Shown piece by piece: positions 63,284 through 64,000 of a DNA stretch of 64,000 nt. The notes under the pieces were generated by a model that was not told the origin of the DNA, ran no database searches, and worked only from the letters and a program-made list of their open reading frames with translations. Numbering within the stretch: the first letter of the stretch is position 1; each line of letters starts with the position of its first letter. The translations under genes were made by a program, and so were the position numbers. Origin of the DNA: Mycolicibacterium nivoides (lineage in GTDB: Bacteria; Actinomycetota; Actinomycetes; Mycobacteriales; Mycobacteriaceae); NCBI RefSeq assembly GCF_003855255.1, contig NZ_CP034072.1, positions 186,001 to 250,000 on the forward strand, in the 5' to 3' direction.

Positions 63284-63877
63284 TCAGGCCGGGAGCGCCT
63301 TCACGATGTCTGATGCCGCCCGCGTCCACGCTGCGACGTCGGGTGGCGCGGGGATATTGCCGGCCACGAGCACCACATTCGCCAGATACTTGTCGGTGGC
63401 TACCCGCATCGCCGGGAAAGCGTCTGGGCGCGTGAGTGGTTCGATGATCATGCGCTGTCCGATGCCGGGAACTTCCGTGGCTCCCGGTTCGCCGATGTCG
63501 GCGAGGAGCTGCTTGGTGATGAGACCGGTGGACGGTGATTGAACCTTGATGGTCGCCGTGAACGACAGAACGCCACCGGCGGTGGTGTAGTAGTTGCAGC
63601 TGTGCCCGGCGGTTCCGTCGGACCTCTTGATCTCGGTGTCCCGACCGTCATCGATCTCGACGCCTGCCAGGTCCGACATCTGCCGACCGCTGAGCAGGCA
63701 GTCGGTGGGCAGGACATGTTCACGCCACATCCCGGTGGGCGAGCGCTGAGCTGGTGCATCGTGAACCCCGGCGACTGGTTGCCCGGTCACGACGTGCGAA
63801 CAGGCAGCGGCACACGCGAAGGCCCCGAGGGCCACAGCGAATCCGCATTTCCTGCCGAATCGTCCTGGCAAATGCAC
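63284..63877 (-). CDS. DUF3558-like lipoprotein
   Basis: 197 residues. An N-terminal signal with Arg/Lys start, hydrophobic core and AFACAAACSHV, a lipobox with the modified Cys at ~26, so it is predicted to be anchored on the outer face of the membrane. The mature part has a pair of Cys (PTDCLLSG...HSCNYY) and matches the DUF3558 layout of actinobacterial lipoproteins of unknown function. GTG 63877 start has no strong ribosome site. It reads with the DUF7832-like gene, 67 bp before it. Confidence 0.75.
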   Translation of the reverse strand: MHLPGRFGRKCGFAVALGAFACAAACSHVVTGQPVAGVHDAPAQRSPTGMWREHVLPTDCLLSGRQMSDLAGVEIDDGRDTEIKRSDGTAGHSCNYYTTAGGVLSFTATIKVQSPSTGLITKQLLADIGEPGATEVPGIGQRMIIEPLTRPDAFPAMRVATDKYLANVVLVAGNIPAPPDVAAWTRAASDIVKALPA

Positions 63878-64000
63878 GTTGCCACGCTATCCGATGGATA
63901 GAGGAGATCGGGGCACGTGCGGTGGCGGAAAAATCAATGGCGGTCGCCGTGGCCAGCCCGCACGCTTGAGGTATGGAGGCCCACCTGCATCAGTCACCGG
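63878..64000. other. Window edge, no gene assigned
   Basis: Upstream region of the lipoprotein gene. A plus-strand ATG near the edge (GGTATGGAGGCCCAC) could begin a gene that leaves the window, but too little is present to judge. Confidence 0.3.

Overview
The window is high-GC actinobacterial DNA, almost certainly from a fast-growing Mycobacterium (Mycolicibacterium). From memory of M. tuberculosis H37Rv, the block from about 30 to 52 kb follows Rv3051c-Rv3063 in gene content and relative orientation: cstA, ligB, cyp136, a TetR gene, an SDR gene, dinB2 (dinP), a TetR gene, an FMN reductase gene and nrdH-nrdI-nrdE. Frequent GTG/TTG starts, ATGA overlaps, F420-type LLM oxidoreductases, three P450s and an NRPS ending in a reductase domain fit the genus. 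No tRNA, rRNA, CRISPR array, insertion sequence or prophage was recognised.

Region 1 (about 1 bp-30 kb) is an accessory catabolic island. It has two aldehyde dehydrogenases, two P450s, a KshA-like Rieske oxygenase, SDR and 3-beta-HSD-like dehydrogenases, a Baeyer-Villiger-type monooxygenase, an alpha/beta hydrolase, an acyl-CoA synthetase, an acyl-CoA carboxylase carboxyltransferase, LLM oxidoreductases, SnoaL-like proteins and an amidohydrolase. Nine copies of one operator (TTACNGTAA, 3 bp, TTACNGTAA) lie in the promoter regions of nearly all its transcription units. They include the unit encoding the TetR regulator at 2232-2930, so this looks like one autoregulated regulon. The gene set suggests oxidation, ring opening and CoA activation of an alicyclic, terpenoid or steroid-like compound; the substrate is inference. 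Inside the island, 13.7-18 kb has its own TetR gene and palindrome. An orphan histidine kinase, a bicupin and a three-gene PaoABC-type molybdenum aldehyde oxidoreductase (18-24.8 kb) carry no such operator.

Region 2 (30-41.7 kb) holds cstA with an overlapping ybdD-type gene, ligB, a YqeY-like gene, an SDR, a PoxB-type pyruvate oxidase, an HxlR regulator divergent from a methyltransferase, a phosphotransferase, a TauE/SafE permease and a free-standing LeuA-regulatory-domain protein. The last follows a possible leader peptide and hairpin. Region 3 (41.7-54.1 kb) has cyp136 with its TetR, an SDR, a TetR-dinB2-ATPase operon, an FMN reductase, nrdHIE behind probable NrdR boxes, two microproteins missed by 60-codon cut-offs (one with 13 consecutive Asp), a DUF2628-like repeat protein, and a DUF5997 gene divergent from a LysR effector domain without a helix-turn-helix.

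Region 4 (54.1-64 kb) starts with an AT-richer leader and a 2571-residue NRPS (A-T-E-C-A-T-R, predicted reductive release of a D,L-dipeptide). A ChrR-type cupin gene, a small cytosolic protein gene and a DUF3558-like lipoprotein gene follow. Long imperfect palindromes recur in intergenic spaces, and two sequence families occur twice each. Stretches over 300 bp without an intact gene are 10591-11106 (LLM pseudogene plus promoter), 19513-19907 (nothing recognised), 48419-48921 (terminator, NrdR boxes, long leader) and 54119-54655 (NRPS leader).
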